Shown here: piece after piece, positions 51,716 to 60,937 of the stretch
How positions within the stretch are numbered: the first letter of the stretch is position 1
Layout: every line of letters begins with the position of its first letter
NCBI RefSeq assembly: GCF_014697355.1
Contig: NZ_JACJRQ010000005.1
Coordinates: forward strand, 239,159-303,158
Source of the DNA: Nostoc calcicola FACHB-3891
Lineage (GTDB): Bacteria; Cyanobacteriota; Cyanobacteriia; Cyanobacteriales; Nostocaceae
Direction: 5' to 3'
DNA length: 64,000 nucleotides
The notes under the pieces: generated by a model
Told to the model about the DNA's origin: nothing
What the model saw: only the letters and a program-made list of their open reading frames with translations
The model's database searches: none
Position numbers and translations under genes: made by a program

Positions 51716-52120
51716 TTAACCGCCACGCTTCAGGGCTATTTCTACCTGCTCTAATTCCTTCTCTAAGCGATTTTTGAGTTTTTCGGGTACAGGACGATTA
51801 GGGTAAGAACTGTAGTGTCCAGCCAGGGAGTTGAGGGCTGTTCGCATAGTTGTAAACGAGCCAAGACCAGAAACAGAGTTAGCCCGCTGGTAGCGAGCTG
51901 AAAAGTCATTAATTTTTTGACGCACTTCTGCTTGAATTGCTGCTTTGTTTGGTGAATCTTGTGATAGTTCTATGGCTTGTCTCATGATATTCACCACAGC
52001 TAAAGTGTCTTGGCGATAATCGCCAGTCAAACTATCTGGACTGCCAGAGCAACCCATCAAGCCGATAGATAAAACCAAAACCAGCGCAAGCAGACGCGAC
52101 CAATAGCGCTTCATATGCAT
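51716..52120 (-). CDS. psb27: Photosystem II assembly lipoprotein Psb27
   Basis: 134 residues from ATG 52120 (ATG 52114 gives a 132-residue form). The signal peptide ends in the lipobox GLMGC (Cys 24), then a four-helix bundle with TGDYRQDTLAVVNIMRQAIE, INDFSARYQRANSVSGLGSF and RPVPEKLKNRLEKELEQVE. Psb27 binds CP43 lumen loops in unassembled PSII and protects it before manganese-cluster formation. Length and anchoring are typical. Confidence 0.95.
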   Translation of the reverse strand: MHMKRYWSRLLALVLVLSIGLMGCSGSPDSLTGDYRQDTLAVVNIMRQAIELSQDSPNKAAIQAEVRQKINDFSARYQRANSVSGLGSFTTMRTALNSLAGHYSSYPNRPVPEKLKNRLEKELEQVEIALKRGG

Positions 52121-52258
52121 TAACTAAAAGAATACGTAAATCAACGTCCATCGTATCCTGGATTGGTATCTTGGGGATCAATTTTAGTAGGGAGTAGGGA
52201 GTGGAAAGAAGTGGGGACACGGGGACGCAAAGAAAAACTAATGACAAATGCCTAATGA

Positions 52259-53404
52259 CTAATGACTAATAACTTTTCGATAAAGAGTATCCCGTTGTTG
52301 GTAAGGTCGTCCTAAAGAAGCGATCGCACTTTGTAATGTTTCCACTTCCATACACGTACCGCCCAAGGCACCTGCCATTGTGGTGATGTGTTCTTCCATT
52401 AAGGTGCCGCCGATATCGTTGCAACCCCAAACTAAGGCTTCTGTTGCACCTGCAAGTCCCAGTTTTACCCAACTCTGCTGATGATTGGGAATCCAATTAC
52501 CTAAGTAAATCCGCGCCACAGCCCCTAGCAGTAGTGCATCTTGCAAAACTGGTTGATCGCGTCCGACACGGCGACGTAAGGGTTTGGGTGCTTCTTGCCC
52601 GACGAATGGTAGTAAAATAAACTCTGTAATCCGTGCTGGATATCCCCGATCGATGGCAGTTTTTTGCAGCGATCGCAGTTTTTCTAAATGCCCAATTTGC
52701 TGTTCCTGGCTTTCAATATGCCCAGATAGCATGGTGCTGGTGGTATGCAAGCCTAATTTATGAGCGGTGCTGACAATTTCTAACCAAGTGGCTGTATCAA
52801 TTTTTTCTGGACACAATATCCGCCTGACTGTATCATCTAACACTTCTGCTGCTGTTCCTGGCATTGAACCAACACCAGCATCTCGGAAAGCACCAATCAC
52901 ATCAGCATATTCAAGTCCGTCAAGTCTGGCTATAAATTGCACTTCCTGGGGTGAGAAAGCGTGTAAATGTATCTGGGGAAATTCCTGTTTGATGGTTTCT
53001 ACTAGTTTGAGGTAGTAAGGCAAAGATTTGCCGTTGATTTGTGCTTGTGGATTTAATCCCCCCTGCATACAGATTTCTGTCGCACCCCGTTGTACTCCAT
53101 CTGTAGCCTTTTCCAAAATTTGCGCCCAATCTAACCAATATGCACCCGCATCGCCATCATCTCGACGGAAAGCACAAAAACTACAGTGCTGCTCGCAAAT
53201 ATTAGTAAAGTTAATATTACGATTAATTACGTAGGTAACTGTATCACCTGCTTGTGCGTGGCGCAGTGTATCAGAGGTATCACGTATTATAGCGATCGCC
53301 TCTGGATCGGTTTGTTGTAACAATACCACCCCCTCTTCGGGAGATAAATCGTACCCCATCAAGGCACGCTCAATAATTTTTTCAACAGTAATTTTGGTGA
53401 GCAT
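52259..53404 (-). CDS. cofH: FO synthase subunit CofH (radical SAM)
   Basis: 381 residues from ATG 53404. The [4Fe-4S] motif [12 protein letters not shown] gives Cys 70, Cys 74 and Cys 77. It continues [41 protein letters not shown] and [14 protein letters not shown], all typical of CofH. With CofG it makes the deazaflavin FO, used in cyanobacteria at least as a photolyase antenna. cofG is not in the window, so the two are unlinked here. Confidence 0.94.
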   Translation of the reverse strand: MLTKITVEKIIERALMGYDLSPEEGVVLLQQTDPEAIAIIRDTSDTLRHAQAGDTVTYVINRNINFTNICEQHCSFCAFRRDDGDAGAYWLDWAQILEKATDGVQRGATEICMQGGLNPQAQINGKSLPYYLKLVETIKQEFPQIHLHAFSPQEVQFIARLDGLEYADVIGAFRDAGVGSMPGTAAEVLDDTVRRILCPEKIDTATWLEIVSTAHKLGLHTTSTMLSGHIESQEQQIGHLEKLRSLQKTAIDRGYPARITEFILLPFVGQEAPKPLRRRVGRDQPVLQDALLLGAVARIYLGNWIPNHQQSWVKLGLAGATEALVWGCNDIGGTLMEEHITTMAGALGGTCMEVETLQSAIASLGRPYQQRDTLYRKVISH

Positions 53405-53457
53405 TACTTTCTTGATTTCTCTGTAAATCTTAATTTTAATATCTGGAAAATAATAAA

Positions 53458-53640
53458 CAGAACTCAGGAGTCAGAATTCAGAATTGGTGAATACTCTACC
53501 CAGAAAGTGATAGAATAATAACCAGAATCATGTTTAAAATTTGTTTCGTCCACAATTCGGTTTGATTTTAAACCAATATTCATTATCCAGTCCTTCAGAA
53601 TTGATACTGAATTCTGAAGGACTGAATTCTGAATTATTCT
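53458..53640. repeat. Repeat block related to 51120-51362
   Basis: Begins AGGAGTCAGAATTCAGAATT and ends with AACCAATATTCATTATCCAG, then GAATTGATACTGAATTCTG. These elements recur in the same order at 51120-51362, though the inner sequence differs. Confidence 0.55.
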
Positions 53641-53649
53641 TGATAAAAT

Positions 53650-55251
53650 TTAGCTGCTTTTGTGTTCTAGCCGCCACAGCCTACTATACTGAAAAACATA
53701 GACTAGTTTGTATTTTTTCTCAAGCTCAGATCGAAATTTTTTAGAAGGATTATACAAAAATAGTTCGCTGAAACTATCAGGAATGTTTGGTATGCTTGGT
53801 TCAATTACCAATTGCATTTGCACTTTTTCATCTAAGAGATGACTAAGAGACATGAGATCGCCAATATTTAGCGAATAATTACTACTAATTAATAGTGGAT
53901 CGTTAGTTTGATTGATGATGCGAGCTATTTTTGGGTTGGCATGGCTGCTTTTATTCCACCATGTCTCGGCTTGAGAACTGACAGCACAGGATACAATTCC
54001 ACTGGAAATTACTACTACCATTACTAATTGCCAAAATTTGCGGGCTATTAACTTAGAAGAAATAATTTGATCTGCCAGCAAGTAAGCAACAGCTAGCAAA
54101 ATGTTTACATAACAAGGAGTGACATATCTAGGTCGCAGACTGACTTTACCTCCAATAATCAAATCAGGCAATATGAGAGCTAAAGCAGGTACTGCACTTA
54201 AGATAAAAACAAATAACCAAATTTGTTTTCCTGCTTGACGATAAACAAATAAGAATGAATATATTACCAAGATTAGTATTAAGGGAATTAAAAATCGACC
54301 CCAACGCAAAACTTGCAAATTTAAATCTGGAAAAAATGGTTCGTAGCGCCAAAAATCAGCAAATAAATAGCTAATATTACTAATCCAACCAGAAACCAAA
54401 ATTGACAAAGATTGTCTGGTTTGAGCGCTGGCTGTTGTGCGATCAATTTCAGACAAGCTATTAATAATAGTTAAAATCCAAGGAACAAAAGCTAAAAAGC
54501 CGGCGCTAGTTGCTATTAGATAAGCTTTAACGCTTTTAGTGAATCGAAAGCGTTCAACGGCAAATACATAAATACCGTGGGCGATCGCCAGCAACCCAGA
54601 AAACAAAAAGGTGTACAATCCTAATGCCACTGTTACTGCATAAATCCCCCAAAGCTGCTTGCTACCCAGCCTTATTGCTCGCAGTAGTACAGCACTCCCT
54701 AGCAAAATAGTCACCATCCACAAACTGAACTCTCTTGCCTCTTGGGCGTACAGTACATGGAAGGGCGAGACTGTTAGCAGAGCTACGCTTATCCATGCCG
54801 TTAGGGGTGACTGAAATAATTCTAAGCACAGCCAATAAATGCCAGGAAAAGCTAGCAAGCTAATTATGGCTGACAAGCTTCTTGTAGTCGCTACTGAATT
54901 GCCAAAAAATTGCATCCATAATCTAACCATCACATAATAAAGTGGAGGATGTTGAGCATCCTCCACCGCCAAAGAATTGATTGTATTGATTAAACCTTTT
55001 TCCGAATTAGGCTGTTGATATTTTTGTATATCTCTAACAGAAAATACTTGCCCATTAAACATTTGTTGAACAAATTCTGTCTTAGTGTAACCAGAAACTC
55101 TTAATGAGGTATGAGCTTCATCGTGGGAATAGACTTTTCGATCCAGATAAGTGAAGCGAAAAAATATCCCTATTATTAACAAAATAATGATTAAAAATCG
55201 TAGCCAAATCGGAGGAAAATATTTTGCAAGTACTGATTGTCTGTTGAGCAT
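53650..55251 (-). CDS. Membrane glycosyltransferase, GT-C (family 39 type)
   Basis: 533 residues from ATG 55251. The first helix is followed by YLDRKVYSHDEAHTSLRVSGYT, with the D-E pair expected for catalysis in GT-C enzymes. Then comes VEDAQHPPLYYVMVRLWMQFFG, a common signature of the PMT_2/ArnT-like family. About 11-12 helices and a soluble C-terminal part of about 120 residues complete it. It is the third such gene in the window. Acceptor unknown. Confidence 0.82.
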   Translation of the reverse strand: MLNRQSVLAKYFPPIWLRFLIIILLIIGIFFRFTYLDRKVYSHDEAHTSLRVSGYTKTEFVQQMFNGQVFSVRDIQKYQQPNSEKGLINTINSLAVEDAQHPPLYYVMVRLWMQFFGNSVATTRSLSAIISLLAFPGIYWLCLELFQSPLTAWISVALLTVSPFHVLYAQEAREFSLWMVTILLGSAVLLRAIRLGSKQLWGIYAVTVALGLYTFLFSGLLAIAHGIYVFAVERFRFTKSVKAYLIATSAGFLAFVPWILTIINSLSEIDRTTASAQTRQSLSILVSGWISNISYLFADFWRYEPFFPDLNLQVLRWGRFLIPLILILVIYSFLFVYRQAGKQIWLFVFILSAVPALALILPDLIIGGKVSLRPRYVTPCYVNILLAVAYLLADQIISSKLIARKFWQLVMVVVISSGIVSCAVSSQAETWWNKSSHANPKIARIINQTNDPLLISSNYSLNIGDLMSLSHLLDEKVQMQLVIEPSIPNIPDSFSELFLYNPSKKFRSELEKKYKLVYVFQYSRLWRLEHKSS

Positions 55252-55583
55252 AAATATCAGGGGGTAAAGGGTAAAGGGTAAGAGTTCAAAACAGGGGTAA
55301 AGGTTAAAGGGTAAAGGATAAAGGGATAAATTTAACCTTTCCCCCTTCCCCTTTCCCCCTTACCCCATCACTTTTCCCTACAAGGTATAAAGCCCCTATC
55401 TTAATTGCGGAGAATAAAAAAAGAAGATCTCGTTAGACACGTAATGCGATAAAAATCACTGCGGAGCCGGAGCCGCTCCGCCTCCGGTCCATATTTGAAA
55501 CCCCTGCTTTTAAGCCACTGGTTCCCTTTCCCCTTTCCCCTTTCCCCTTTCCCCTTTTCGCCTTCCCCCTTTCCCTTTCTTCA
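55252..55583. repeat. Repeat-rich spacer (GGGTAAA heptamers, GC palindrome)
   Basis: GGGTAAAGGGTAAAGGGTAA near 55260 is mirrored by CCCTTTCCCCTTTCC near 55525. GGAGCCGGAGCCGCTCCGCC near 55463 is a compact GC palindrome. No gene. Confidence 0.7.
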
Positions 55584-56753
55584 TTAACTTTCCCTTGTTT
55601 GTGGTGTTCGTCGATGCTGTATTAGCAATCCAATACCCATACCAATACCGACAAACGCTGTAAAGTAGAATAAACCAATTAATCGGATATAAATTGGTGG
55701 TGCGATCGCTTCAACTTCAACTTCTTGTGCTACTTTCACTGGTGTAAATTGACGGCTGGATGCTGGATTGGGAGTAGCTTCTACCTCAACTTTGTGGGGG
55801 GCACCATCAAAAAATTGTTCTTGCCATGTTAACTTACCTTCTTGGTCAGTAAATCCTTTGTAGGCAAAGACTGTTAAATTATCTTCAAGAGCGATCGCTT
55901 TTACTTGTAAGGTTACATCTTGAATCGGTTGTCCTGTGGCGCTATCCTTCACTTGTAACCCTAAAGAAGCAAGTTTACCTACAGTCGCGTTTTTATCTCC
56001 CTGGAGTTGGATTTCCAATCCTTGCGATTTTTGAGATGATGGTGCGATGGCTTCGGTACTGCTTGAGTTGTGTCCACTACCATGAGCTTCAGCAACTTCT
56101 GCACTAATATTAATAAATAATAGAGCTACTATTGCCACCACTGTCAACGTACTTAATAAAAGGCGCACTGACTGGGGTGCAATTTCTCCTTGTTGTAGTT
56201 CTTGTTGTCCGCCAATCACCCAACCACCCAACAACCCAACTGATAGTAAAATAGCTGCGATAACAACAAAATATTTATATTTGATTGGATTCTCTCGGAC
56301 ATTAAGATTTAAAGTTTGCTCATAGGGAGCAAAGGCATTTGCTACCAAAGGTGAGACTTTAACTCGTAATTGATAATTTCCTCGGATGGGTAACATCTGC
56401 TGAATTTCTAGCTTACCATCAGGTGCAAGAGCATTCATTTGCAGCAGTTTTGTTCCCTCGACAATGGGGAAATCTGTTGTTAACCAAGGATTACGTTGTG
56501 GTGTCAAAATTTCTAAGCTGATTTTGGCATTTTCTAACGATTTGCCGGCAGCATCAACAGCTTGTAGAGTTAGAGTAACAGGAGATTGATGTCTTTCTGT
56601 TCCTGCTTCAAAGGGAAGAATACGTTCTAAAGGTGGGTTGGTAGAGAGTAACACTCTAGAACTAGGAATTTGAGAATTCCCTACTAAGGAATAAAGAATT
56701 GACAAAGTGATGCAAACAGCACTGATAACTCCAAAAAGGCGATATTTTTTCAT
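55584..56753 (-). CDS. Membrane protein with two Ig-like domains and a His-rich loop
   Basis: 389 residues from ATG 56753. An N-terminal helix (about 6-22) is followed by a beta-rich domain (about 50-155, VTLTLQAVDAAGKSLENAKI). Two helices at about 160-182 and 197-217 come next, then the loop EVAEAHGSGHNSSS (218-231), a second beta-rich domain (about 245-350, LGLQVKDSATGQPIQDVTLQ), and a last helix at about 360-380. The domain style resembles carboxypeptidase-regulatory or YtkA-like domains seen with metal transporters. It sits downstream of cbtB on the same strand, so a metal-related role is inferred. No named family recognised. Confidence 0.7.
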   Translation of the reverse strand: MKKYRLFGVISAVCITLSILYSLVGNSQIPSSRVLLSTNPPLERILPFEAGTERHQSPVTLTLQAVDAAGKSLENAKISLEILTPQRNPWLTTDFPIVEGTKLLQMNALAPDGKLEIQQMLPIRGNYQLRVKVSPLVANAFAPYEQTLNLNVRENPIKYKYFVVIAAILLSVGLLGGWVIGGQQELQQGEIAPQSVRLLLSTLTVVAIVALLFINISAEVAEAHGSGHNSSSTEAIAPSSQKSQGLEIQLQGDKNATVGKLASLGLQVKDSATGQPIQDVTLQVKAIALEDNLTVFAYKGFTDQEGKLTWQEQFFDGAPHKVEVEATPNPASSRQFTPVKVAQEVEVEAIAPPIYIRLIGLFYFTAFVGIGMGIGLLIQHRRTPQTRES

Positions 56754-57010
56754 AAAAACTGAGGTTGAAGAAGAGTTGAGAAGTAAAAATTCAGGAGTGG
56801 GAATCAGAGAGTCGGGGATTGCGACACACCGCTAATTAACAGCCAACAAATCTATTATTTTGTTGGAGTGTAAAAACTCTCTTTATGGATGCACTAGCCG
56901 CCAAAATTTAAAATTCATTTTGACGACTGACTCCTGAATTCCGTTTTGATAACTTTATTAGGTGTTAAACCATTGTCTAATCCAGCAGTAAAATTTTGGA
57001 ATTAGATAAT
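56754..57010. other. Spacer between cbtB and the His-loop membrane protein gene
   Basis: Contains a dispersed GACTGACTCCTGAATTCC motif near 56930 and a short Thr/Asn-rich stretch, but no gene. The 257-bp gap means the two genes may have separate promoters. Confidence 0.4.
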
Positions 57011-57202
57011 TTAGTGACATGCAACGCCTAAAGTGTGGTGTCGTGCTGAATGTGCTGTGTTGTGTGCCGCAGGATAGGTGGAGAACAAGACAGTCCAGAT
57101 AACCAAAGAAGATAGCAGCATATAAAGCGTTATCTGCACAGGCTTGGATAAGGTAATAGTTGCGGTCTTCTGCAATACTGAAATATGAGAAAAAGTACTC
57201 AT
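57011..57202 (-). CDS. cbtB: Cobalt transporter subunit CbtB
   Basis: 63 residues from ATG 57202. One membrane helix (about 22-44, PVQITLYMLLSSLVIWTVLF) is followed by the C-terminal His motif YPAAHNTAHSARHHTLGVACH, matching the P-x2-H-x3-H-x2-RH...CH end that defines CbtB. This was proposed from comparative genomics as a partner of CbtA in cobalt uptake; no cbtA is nearby. I see no B12-box upstream, so riboswitch control is not supported. Confidence 0.85.
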   Translation of the reverse strand: MSTFSHISVLQKTATITLSKPVQITLYMLLSSLVIWTVLFSTYPAAHNTAHSARHHTLGVACH

Positions 57203-57959
57203 TTTTGACCTCGAATAATTAATTTGGGGAATTCATCGATCAAAGGGCATGATGCCGATTGATTGCAAAAAGATATACGATAAAGTTCCTACTTGACAAG
57301 TGTGTATCAAATGTCTTGGGTAATTTGTCCTTAGTGAATACTATACTATCCTTTCAAGATAGGCTGATGGTGATGTAGAAATCTACACACAAAATCCATA
57401 CAAATAACAAAAGGATGACACATAGTTTTGAATCCCACGAAGAGGACAGATCGAGCTTAATTAAAAATTCAAAATTGCCATCTTGCTAAATATCGAAAAT
57501 TCCTGGAAATGCAATTTATTTTATCTCTAAGCCAATTAAATATGCTACACCTTACCAACACTTTATTGCTGAGGTTGGCTTTCTCAGTACTATGATATAC
57601 ATTGTTTGAAATTCAACTACTGCTAAGGTAGTAGCCATATTAGGAATAGGTAGAAAAGAATATTTAATCCGGAGCTTTATTTATACTTTTAATTAAGTAA
57701 AAATGCTGTGAAAAATGAAAAACCTTGTCTAGAGTTTTTCAAGACAGCTAATCACAGGAAAATCCCACAACCAAGAACGAAAAAGGAATACCCACTCCCT
57801 TTTTCAAGCTAGATTTTAGCTTGATGTAAATCTAAATAATTTTAGTAGCAGTTTTGAAGCACTTGAAAATTATTGACAATGATTTTTAATTCATATACTA
57901 TACACAAGGACAATTGCAAATAATTTTCAATTCTTTTTTGGTGCTAACTGTTAAATGTC
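57203..57959. promoter_or_regulatory. Divergent 0.76 kb control region of the metal island
   Basis: AT-rich and gene-free, between cbtB and the multicopper oxidase gene. Several hairpins: CTACTGCTAAGGTAGTAG near 57617, AAAAAGG...CCTTTTT (about 57779-57805), and CAAGCTA-GATTT-TAGCTTG (about 57805-57823). AAAATTATTGACAATGATTTTT (about 57868-57888) has a central ATTG-A-CAAT dyad and could be a weak Fur-type operator. No known riboswitch is recognised. Confidence 0.4.
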
Positions 57960-58985
57960 ATGCCCAACAACTTTGCTCTGGGTAAAGAAAAACTTTGGAG
58001 TCGCCGTCAATTACTAAAGCTGGGCTTAGCAGGTGTGGGAGTGACTGGTGCAGCTGGACTTTGGCAAATGCTGAATCAACAAAGTCACTCATTTGTGAAA
58101 GTGCCATCACTCGATATTGAGGCAACAGAGGGTGTTACTAACCCAATGAAGATGCTCAGGGATTTTGATTATGGAACGGTTAAGCAAGAAAATGGGCGCA
58201 CTATCCGAGAATTTCAGTTAACTGCGGGTACTTCCATTATTCAACTCAATAGCGCTGTTTCCTACAATATCTGGGATTTAAACGGCCGCATACCAGGGCC
58301 AACACTGCGGGCTAAACAAGGCGATCGCGTGCGAGTACTCTTTCTCAATAATGCGGGACATTCTCACTCTCTGCATTTTCATGGCGTTCATCCAGCAGAA
58401 ATGGATGGTATTCGTCCAGTCAGCAACGGTAAAGCCACAATTTATGAATTTGATGCCGAACCATATGGCGTTCACTTATACCACTGTCATATAGAACCAG
58501 TCACCCGTCACATCGCTAAGGGACTGTACGGCATGTTCATCATCGATCCTCCTACTCCCCGTCCCCCAGCTGATGAAATTGTCCTGGTGATGGCTGGGTA
58601 TGACGTGAATGATGATAGCCATAATGATTATTACGCCTTTAACGGCCTGCCTCATCACTACATGCATCATCCCATTCCTATTTATCAAAATCAGTTGATT
58701 CGGCTGTATGTCCTCAACATCATTGAATACGATCCGGCGGTCACCTTTCACCTCCACGCCAATTTTTTTGATGTTTATCGCTATGGGATGAGTATGACTG
58801 CTAGCGAGAAAACTGATGTAATTACGATGGGTGTAGCAGAAAGGCACATCTTGGAATTTGCTTTTCGCTATCCAGGCAAGTATATGTTTCATCCCCATCA
58901 AGATGCGATCGCCGAAAACGGCTGCATGGGTCAATTTGAAGTAGTTACTGATAGTAAATCTCAAAAAAATGTTAACATCTCCTGA
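57960..58985 (+). CDS. Two-domain multicopper oxidase (Tat-exported)
   Basis: 341 residues from ATG 57960. The N-terminus SRRQLLKLGLAGVGVTGAAG is a Tat signal. Domain 1 has HSHSLHFHGVHP (His 139 and 141) and YHCHIEPVTRH...GLYGMF, giving type 1 copper ligands Cys 176, His 184 and Met 192 with His 175 and 177 for the trinuclear site. Domain 2 has FHLHANFF (His 264, 266) and MFHPHQD (His 311, 313). The short length indicates a two-domain laccase or nitrite-reductase-like oxidase rather than a three-domain Fet3. Placed before an FTR1 permease it may oxidise Fe(II). Confidence 0.9.
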   Translation: MPNNFALGKEKLWSRRQLLKLGLAGVGVTGAAGLWQMLNQQSHSFVKVPSLDIEATEGVTNPMKMLRDFDYGTVKQENGRTIREFQLTAGTSIIQLNSAVSYNIWDLNGRIPGPTLRAKQGDRVRVLFLNNAGHSHSLHFHGVHPAEMDGIRPVSNGKATIYEFDAEPYGVHLYHCHIEPVTRHIAKGLYGMFIIDPPTPRPPADEIVLVMAGYDVNDDSHNDYYAFNGLPHHYMHHPIPIYQNQLIRLYVLNIIEYDPAVTFHLHANFFDVYRYGMSMTASEKTDVITMGVAERHILEFAFRYPGKYMFHPHQDAIAENGCMGQFEVVTDSKSQKNVNIS

Positions 58986-59185
58986 CATAATAATATTATT
59001 CCTTGTAAAACAAAGTACAAACTACGTAATTAATAATTAATATCGGAAAATTTTAAATCATTTAGTTGATAAAAAATATCATTATATGGGAAAGTTAAAT
59101 CTATGACAATGCGTCAAACAAACCACCTTTTGGTAGCAGTTTGTAATGCGCCGATTAATACATTTAAATTGTGCTAGGAGCAAAA

Positions 59186-60217
59186 ATGATAAAATTTCGT
59201 TATATCTGTTTAACAGTGGCAGCTGCGGCAATAGTTACCTTGAGCTCCTGTAGCAGTACACCAACCGCAGAAAATCCCTCAGCACCAGTTGCTAGTCCTC
59301 AAGCTACAGAGGCAGTCAGTAATAACAGCCATAGCGGTCACGGTGGCAAAGAGAAAATTAACATTAATACTGCTATATTGTCAGAATTAGATAAATTTGA
59401 AGCAAAACTAGGCGTTCCGGCTTTATCTAACAAAATTCAGGCGAATCGCCCCTACGGCAGTCCAGAGGATTTAGTGACAAAAAAAGTGATTACTCAAGAG
59501 CAGTTCAACCAAATTAAAGACCAGGTTGGCGTTCAAGATGTGGTACTTACAGGTGAAGCAAAAGATGTTGACTACATGTCTAAATTAGGCTTAATGAAAG
59601 GGCATCTTTTAGTAGCAAAAGAACTGCTAGATCAAAATCAGCCGAAACAGGCAGAACCTCACATTGGGCATCCAGTTGAGGAGATTTATGTTGATGTAGA
59701 AGACCAACTGAATGAGCGCAAAGTTAAAGAATTTAAGACAACTTTGGTGAGTTTGCAAGATTTAGTGAAATCTAGTCCCAAGGATAGCAAAGTTAAAACT
59801 AATTTTACATCTTCAGTGCAAGCAGTTGACACAGCGATCGCAGCTTTACCAGCAGCCGAACGTGCAAAACCAGGATTTGTATTACAGGTGATTAATGAGT
59901 TACTAGATTCAGCGAACTCAGAATATGGTGCAGCGATCGCCAATGGTAAAATATCCGCAGCAATTGAGTATCAAGACTCTCGTGGATTCGTATTTTACGC
60001 GAATGAATTATACAAAGGAATTTCGAGCCAAGTAGCTCAACAAGATGCCGAAGCAGATAAAGCGATTAATACTACTTTCACTGAACTAGTAAAAGTTTGG
60101 CCTGCCGCCGTTCCACCAGCTAAACCCGTAAAGACTCCAGAGGATGTTACCAAGTTGGTGAAAACCATTGAGGAAAACTCTCAAAAAGTAATTGATAAAT
60201 CCAGTTCCCAAATATAA
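59186..60217 (+). CDS. HhH lipoprotein with His motifs, associated with iron permease
   Basis: 343 residues; the ATG at 59186 has AGGAG five bases upstream, better than GTG 59171. Lipobox LSSC (Cys 22) and a Ser/Pro/Thr linker with NNSHSGHGGKEK. A ComEA-like helix-hairpin-helix (NINTAILSELDKFEAKLGVP to FNQIKDQV, about 55-115) comes next. A large C-terminal helical domain carries GHLLVAKELLDQ and EPHIGHPVEEIYVDVEDQ. The latter H-x2-HP-x2-E pattern resembles metal-binding imelysin/EfeO-type proteins, but I cannot name the family. It is between the copper oxidase and the FTR1 gene and may pass iron between them. Confidence 0.8.
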   Translation: MIKFRYICLTVAAAAIVTLSSCSSTPTAENPSAPVASPQATEAVSNNSHSGHGGKEKININTAILSELDKFEAKLGVPALSNKIQANRPYGSPEDLVTKKVITQEQFNQIKDQVGVQDVVLTGEAKDVDYMSKLGLMKGHLLVAKELLDQNQPKQAEPHIGHPVEEIYVDVEDQLNERKVKEFKTTLVSLQDLVKSSPKDSKVKTNFTSSVQAVDTAIAALPAAERAKPGFVLQVINELLDSANSEYGAAIANGKISAAIEYQDSRGFVFYANELYKGISSQVAQQDAEADKAINTTFTELVKVWPAAVPPAKPVKTPEDVTKLVKTIEENSQKVIDKSSSQI

Positions 60218-60234
60218 TAACACTTTGATTTAAC

Positions 60235-60401
60235 GGGAAGCATAGGGTAAGGAGTTTAAAATTGGGAGAGAGTTAAGAGTTAAAAGTTAAGAGTTAAGAG
60301 TTAAAAGTTAAGAACTTAGGAATTATAAACTTTCAACTCCTCACTCCTAACTCCTAACTCCTCACTCATTACACTCTATTCGTCACTTCAATTAACAACT
60401 G
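60235..60401. repeat. GTTAAAA/GTTAAGA heptamer array before the ferritin-like gene
   Basis: GAGTTAAGAGTTAAAAGTTAAG units near 60270-60310 are mirrored by ACTCCTAACTCCTAACTCC near 60335-60360. Related to the arrays at 14711 and 42130. It lies in the gap and could influence read-through. Confidence 0.65.
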
Positions 60402-60836
60402 ATGCAAGAACTTGACTCTAAAAAGACCATTGACCTGCTGAATGCCATCATGGAATTTGAACTAGCAGGAGTAGTACGCTATACACATTATTCGTTGATG
60501 GTGACTGGCCCAAACCGCATTCCTATCGTGGGTTTCTTCAAAGCACAGGCAAGTGAATCTTTACTTCACGCCCAACAAGTCGGAGAAATTCTCACAGGTT
60601 TAGATGGGCATCCGTCCTTAAAAATTGCCCCAATGGAAGAAACCTATAAGCATACAGTCAAAGATATCTTGGCAGAAAGCTTATCCCATGAAAAGAAGGC
60701 ATTAGATTTGTATAAAAATCTCCTTGAAACTGTCACCAATGCCAGCATTTATCTAGAAGAATTTGCTCGCGGCATGATAGGGCAAGAAGAGATGCATAAT
60801 CTCGAACTGAAAAAGATGTTACGCGATTTTAGTTAA
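60402..60836 (+). CDS. Small ferritin-like protein
   Basis: 144 residues from ATG 60402. The first helix has MEFELAGVVRYTHY with Glu 18/20 and the fourth has GQEEMHNLELKKM with Glu 129 and His 132 of an E-x2-H pair. The second helix reads ASESLLHAQQ, so where bacterioferritin has E-x2-H this has S-x2-H next to Glu 52. The diiron site is therefore not fully standard. It is shorter than bacterioferritin (about 155) and lacks its clear haem Met. It may store or oxidise iron imported by the FTR1 encoded next. Confidence 0.85.
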   Translation: MQELDSKKTIDLLNAIMEFELAGVVRYTHYSLMVTGPNRIPIVGFFKAQASESLLHAQQVGEILTGLDGHPSLKIAPMEETYKHTVKDILAESLSHEKKALDLYKNLLETVTNASIYLEEFARGMIGQEEMHNLELKKMLRDFS

Positions 60837-60839
60837 TAG

Positions 60840-60935
60840 TCATTAGTCATTAGTCATTGGTCATTAGTCAAAAACAAATAACAACTGACTAAGGACAAAT
60901 GACTAATGACAAAAAGACAAAAGATAAAGGACAAA
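60840..60935. repeat. TCATTAG heptamer repeat in the FTR1 leader
   Basis: TAGTCATTAGTCATTAGTC with variants continues to 60872, then GACAAATGACTAATGACAAA and AAGACAAAAGATAAAGGACA continue towards the FTR1 start. The in-frame start at 60899 lies inside this repeat and is therefore not used. Confidence 0.7.
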
Positions 60936-60937
60936 AA

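Noticed and set aside
57203..57450. Cobalamin riboswitch before cbtB
   Set aside because: I looked for the B12-box consensus on the minus strand and did not find it.
58476..58988. 170-codon minus-strand frame
   Set aside because: Antisense to the multicopper oxidase; its His-rich look mirrors the copper-ligand codons.
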